Of a DNA stretch of 64,000 nt, positions 61,522 to 64,000 are shown in pieces. The notes under the pieces were generated by a model, which saw only the letters and a list, made by a program, of their open reading frames with translations, made no database searches and was not told the origin of the DNA. Source of the stretch: Flavobacterium sp. (GTDB taxonomy: Bacteria > Bacteroidota > Bacteroidia > Flavobacteriales > Flavobacteriaceae); NCBI RefSeq assembly GCF_027533505.1, contig NZ_JAPZUB010000008.1, positions 1-64,000 on the forward strand. Direction: 5' to 3'. A program made the translations under genes and the position numbers. How positions within the stretch are numbered: position 1 is the stretch's first letter; each line of letters starts with the position of its first letter.

Positions 61522-62521
61522 GGTTACCTTAATCATTTGCACTTACAAACGCGCTGAAAGTTTGCGTCGCCTACTACAAACCGTACGTGCGCAAACGCAA
61601 TATCCCGATGCCATTCTCATTATAGACGGTTCACCCGACGATCTAACCGAAGTGATGTTGCAAGCCAATCCGGTTGCCAATCTAGTTTATTTTCGAGTGG
61701 CTCCAGCGCAACGCGGTTTGACCAAGCAACGTAATTTTGGGATTCAACAGGTGGCGTCCCCCATGGATATTGTTTGTTTTTTGGACGACGATGTTTTGTT
61801 GGAACCCAACTATTTTCAAGCTTTATTGCAAACGTATGTGGAGTATCCTGAGGCGTTGGGTGTGGGAGGCTATATTACCAACGAAACGCAATGGATTCCG
61901 ATGCAAGCCAATGAACTCCTTAGTAATTCTTGGTTTGCTTATGATGGTTGGAAAAGAAACGAGCCCCTGCGAAATAAAATTCGTCGAAAACTCGGGCTAG
62001 ATGCCGATGTGCCGCCAGGCTGTATTCCGATGTTTTCTCACGGACGTAGTGTGGGGTTTTTACCGCCCAGTGGAAAAATTTATCCGGTACAACAATTCAT
62101 GGGAGGCGTTTCTTCATTTCGGAAATCGGTTTTTGATCGCCTACAATTTTCACATTATTTTGAAGGCTACGGACTCTATGAAGATGCCGATTTTACCTCG
62201 CGTCTTTCCAAATTGGGACCCTTATATGTCAATACAGCGGCACGATTAAGTCACCACCATGATTTTTCGGGTCGCCCTAATGCGTATAAATACGGGCGTA
62301 TGGTTGTGCGTAACGGGTGGTATGTGTGGCGTGTGTATGCGCCATACCCCGGTTGGCGCAACCGCGTAAAATGGAATCTCATCACAGGTGTATTGATTGC
62401 CATACGATTTAGTAATATCTTTACGGCCACCAACCGTATGGACTGCCTTCGGGAAACGCTCGGTCGCCTTTCAGGGTGGCTTAGCCTTATAGTCCATCAA
62501 CCCAAAATTGAACATTCATGA
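61511..62521 (+). CDS. GT2 family glycosyltransferase
   Basis: This 336-aa GT2 enzyme starts MALKVTLIICTYKRAESLRR at the ATG at 61511; an upstream frame from 61430 lies inside the GNAT gene. It has ILIIDGSPDDLTEVM, QRGLTKQRNFGIQQV, the DxD-type CFLDDDVLLEPNYF and EGYGLYEDADFTSRLSKLG. The acceptor region includes GGVSSFRKSVFDRLQF. Overlaps of 11 and 4 bases link it to both neighbours. Substrate unknown. Confidence 0.87.
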   Translation: MALKVTLIICTYKRAESLRRLLQTVRAQTQYPDAILIIDGSPDDLTEVMLQANPVANLVYFRVAPAQRGLTKQRNFGIQQVASPMDIVCFLDDDVLLEPNYFQALLQTYVEYPEALGVGGYITNETQWIPMQANELLSNSWFAYDGWKRNEPLRNKIRRKLGLDADVPPGCIPMFSHGRSVGFLPPSGKIYPVQQFMGGVSSFRKSVFDRLQFSHYFEGYGLYEDADFTSRLSKLGPLYVNTAARLSHHHDFSGRPNAYKYGRMVVRNGWYVWRVYAPYPGWRNRVKWNLITGVLIAIRFSNIFTATNRMDCLRETLGRLSGWLSLIVHQPKIEHS

Positions 62522-63462
62522 TTGCCGACGCTATACTTACCTCCCTTATTCATCCCAAAACAAAAGCTTCAGTTACGGCTGTAGATACCGATAGGATTCG
62601 TTTTGCAGACGGTCACAGCTTACCGATGATGCAAGGGCGACCTGTTTTACTTTCGGAAGATTCTTTATTTACCATCGAAGGTATTTTACAAAATGCAGCG
62701 ACTACGCAAGAAGCAACATTTATTGATACCCAAGGTTCGATGAAGAATTACCTCCGCAAACGGGTTCTCCCTTCCTTGGCTAAAGATTTTCACATCGAAA
62801 AGCGTTACAGGGAATTGGCACAAACCGTTAATGCACAGGGCGGTCGCGTTCTTGTCATCGGTTCGGGCGATAAGGTAAACTATTATAAAAATCTATTCCA
62901 TGCTTGTGAGGTGGTTTGTAGTGATGTGCATTTACAACTGGGTGCTGATTGTGTTATCGATGCGCATGAAATTCCTTTTCCCGATGCGTTTTTTGATTTG
63001 GTGTTTGCGGCCCAAGTATTGGAACACACCATGAATCCTTGGAAAGTGGCGCAAGAAGTACAACGTGTGACCAAAATAGGGGGTCGGGTTCAAATGGAAG
63101 TTCCTCAGAATTACCCCTATCACGGACAGCCCTACGATTTCTTTCGGTTTACCTTCACTGGATTACGCGTTTTATTTGAACAATGCAGCGTAGAAAAAGC
63201 GTCGATTACCGAGAGTAATGCGGCTATGGTTGGCGTTACGTTGGGCAATTATATGATGAATTTATCGGCACAAAAATACTACCGTCAAGGAGCACTTTTC
63301 CTTTCGCGATTTTTATTCGGATGGCTAAAATACCTCGATCGTTTTACCTTACACCAACGTTCGGTGTCTTCCCCCAAAGGATATGCGTTTACTTTTTTAA
63401 AAGATGGTGAAATGCGAAAAGGAGCGGCGTTATTGGAAGAATATTACGCTTTAAAACCATAA
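62518..63462 (+). CDS. SAM-dependent methyltransferase with Trm112-like N-terminus
   Basis: This 314-aa methyltransferase has an N-terminal 60 residues resembling a Trm112/zinc-ribbon module (LIHPKTKASVTAVD; SLPMMQGRPVLLSED) but without cysteines. Then come VLVIGSGDKVNYYKNLF (SAM loop), SDVHLQLGADCVIDAHEIPF, FDLVFAAQVLEHTMNPWKVA and GGRVQMEVPQNYPYHGQPYD. The pattern is common in glycan loci for sugar methylation. It overlaps the preceding GT2 gene by four bases. The acceptor is unknown. Confidence 0.82.
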   Translation: MIADAILTSLIHPKTKASVTAVDTDRIRFADGHSLPMMQGRPVLLSEDSLFTIEGILQNAATTQEATFIDTQGSMKNYLRKRVLPSLAKDFHIEKRYRELAQTVNAQGGRVLVIGSGDKVNYYKNLFHACEVVCSDVHLQLGADCVIDAHEIPFPDAFFDLVFAAQVLEHTMNPWKVAQEVQRVTKIGGRVQMEVPQNYPYHGQPYDFFRFTFTGLRVLFEQCSVEKASITESNAAMVGVTLGNYMMNLSAQKYYRQGALFLSRFLFGWLKYLDRFTLHQRSVSSPKGYAFTFLKDGEMRKGAALLEEYYALKP

Positions 63463-63469
63463 TGATTCC

Positions 63470-64000
63470 ATGAAAACGGTAGTCGTTTCTTCTGCTCCGC
63501 TCATTCAAAAGGCTGATGGCTGGTATGCCTACAGTCCGTATGTCCAAGAATTAGAGTTATGGGCAAAGTACGCCACCACAGTCACCATGGTTTGTCCTGT
63601 TTGGTCAGACACCAAAGGCACCTTGGTTACCCGATTGTCATTTTCGCCCGAACACGTTATAACTCTTCATGAATTTAATATCAAAACGCTGCAAGGTGTT
63701 TTGCGGGCGTTTTTCTTTTTACTACCCAATCTCTGGAAATTGTACCGTGCTATGCAACGGGCTGAACATATTCATTTGCGTTGCCCTGGGAATTTGTCGT
63801 TGTTGGGTTGTGTGGTGCAATCCCTTTTCCCCAAAACGTACAAAACCTGCAAATATGCGGGCAACTGGGACCCAAAAGCGGCGCAACCCTTGGCGTACCG
63901 TTGGCAAAAAAAACTCTTATCCCATACCCGTTTTACCCAAAATATGCGTGTATTGGTGTATGGGGAATGGCCTCAAGCGACTAAAAATATTGTTCCTTTT
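63470..64000 (+). CDS. glycosyltransferase, probably GT4 (3' end outside window)
   Basis: An open frame begins at the ATG at 63470, eight bases after the previous stop, and runs 177 codons to the window edge without a stop. It starts MKTVVVSSAPLIQKADGWYA, with YVQELELWAKYATTVTMVCP and HIHLRCPGNLSLLG, then WDPKAAQPLAYRWQKKLL. This is the layout of the acceptor half of a GT-B enzyme such as GT4; the diagnostic donor domain is not in view. Context in a run of glycosyltransferases supports the call. Confidence 0.62.
   Translation, partial: MKTVVVSSAPLIQKADGWYAYSPYVQELELWAKYATTVTMVCPVWSDTKGTLVTRLSFSPEHVITLHEFNIKTLQGVLRAFFFLLPNLWKLYRAMQRAEHIHLRCPGNLSLLGCVVQSLFPKTYKTCKYAGNWDPKAAQPLAYRWQKKLLSHTRFTQNMRVLVYGEWPQATKNIVPF

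Overview
The window is almost entirely a surface-glycan biosynthesis and export island from a member of the Bacteroidota, most likely the Flavobacteriia. The evidence is that most intergenic gaps carry a TAnnTTTG-type -7 box, Shine-Dalgarno sequences are mostly absent, the capsule phosphatase is of the PHP type, and one spacer holds what looks like the tail of a type IX secretion sorting domain. About 55 genes are packed with 1-20 nt overlaps, mostly of the ATGA/TAATG type. All run on the + strand except one phosphatase gene (37817-38551). No rRNA, tRNA or CRISPR array was seen, and no gene-free stretch exceeds 300 bases.

Left edge (1-2841): the C-terminal end of an IS4-type transposase marks a mobile boundary. 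It is followed by a WecE-like sugar aminotransferase and a very AT-rich GT-C-type membrane protein. Module A (2938-16867): a winged-helix regulator with a degenerate nucleotidyltransferase-like domain, an ABC polysaccharide exporter (Wzm/Wzt), then a complete legionaminic acid set, legB-legC-legH-legI-legG-ptmE-legF. The PtmE homologue points to the GDP-sugar route known from Campylobacter. A KpsS-like putative transferase and three GT2 enzymes follow.

Middle block (16920-34592): GT2 and GT4 transferases, a polysaccharide pyruvyltransferase, an unexpected GH88/GH105-type hydrolase, an EpsG/Wzy-type polymerase, and a complete pglA/C/D/E/F-like set for making N,N'-diacetylbacillosamine and loading it on undecaprenyl phosphate. 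Export block (34639-38551): a Wza-like lipoprotein, a Wzc-like tyrosine kinase with an almost pure Tyr-Gly tail, and the convergent PHP-type phosphatase expected to act on it. No Wzx flippase was found in the window.

Module B (38635-48019): a second, divergent Wzm/Wzt pair, two FkbM methyltransferases, three GT2-like enzymes, and neuA-neuB-neuC for N-acetylneuraminic acid. Modules A and B therefore have the same layout, an ABC exporter followed at once by a nonulosonic acid pathway, but with different sugars. After a 219-bp gap with a strong terminator, the right block (48239-64000) encodes modification and decoration functions: two NodB-fold deacetylase-like proteins, GNAT and FemAB-like acyl/aminoacyl transferases, an MBOAT/SGNH O-acylation pair, methyltransferases and more glycosyltransferases. 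The last of these runs off the window end.

Taken together, the window encodes activated rare sugars (CMP-legionaminic acid, CMP-Neu5Ac, UDP-diacetylbacillosamine), about twenty transferases to assemble them, tailoring enzymes (acetyl, methyl, pyruvyl), two ABC exporters and one Wza/Wzc-type system. The number of distinct glycans and the order of their sugars cannot be read from sequence alone.
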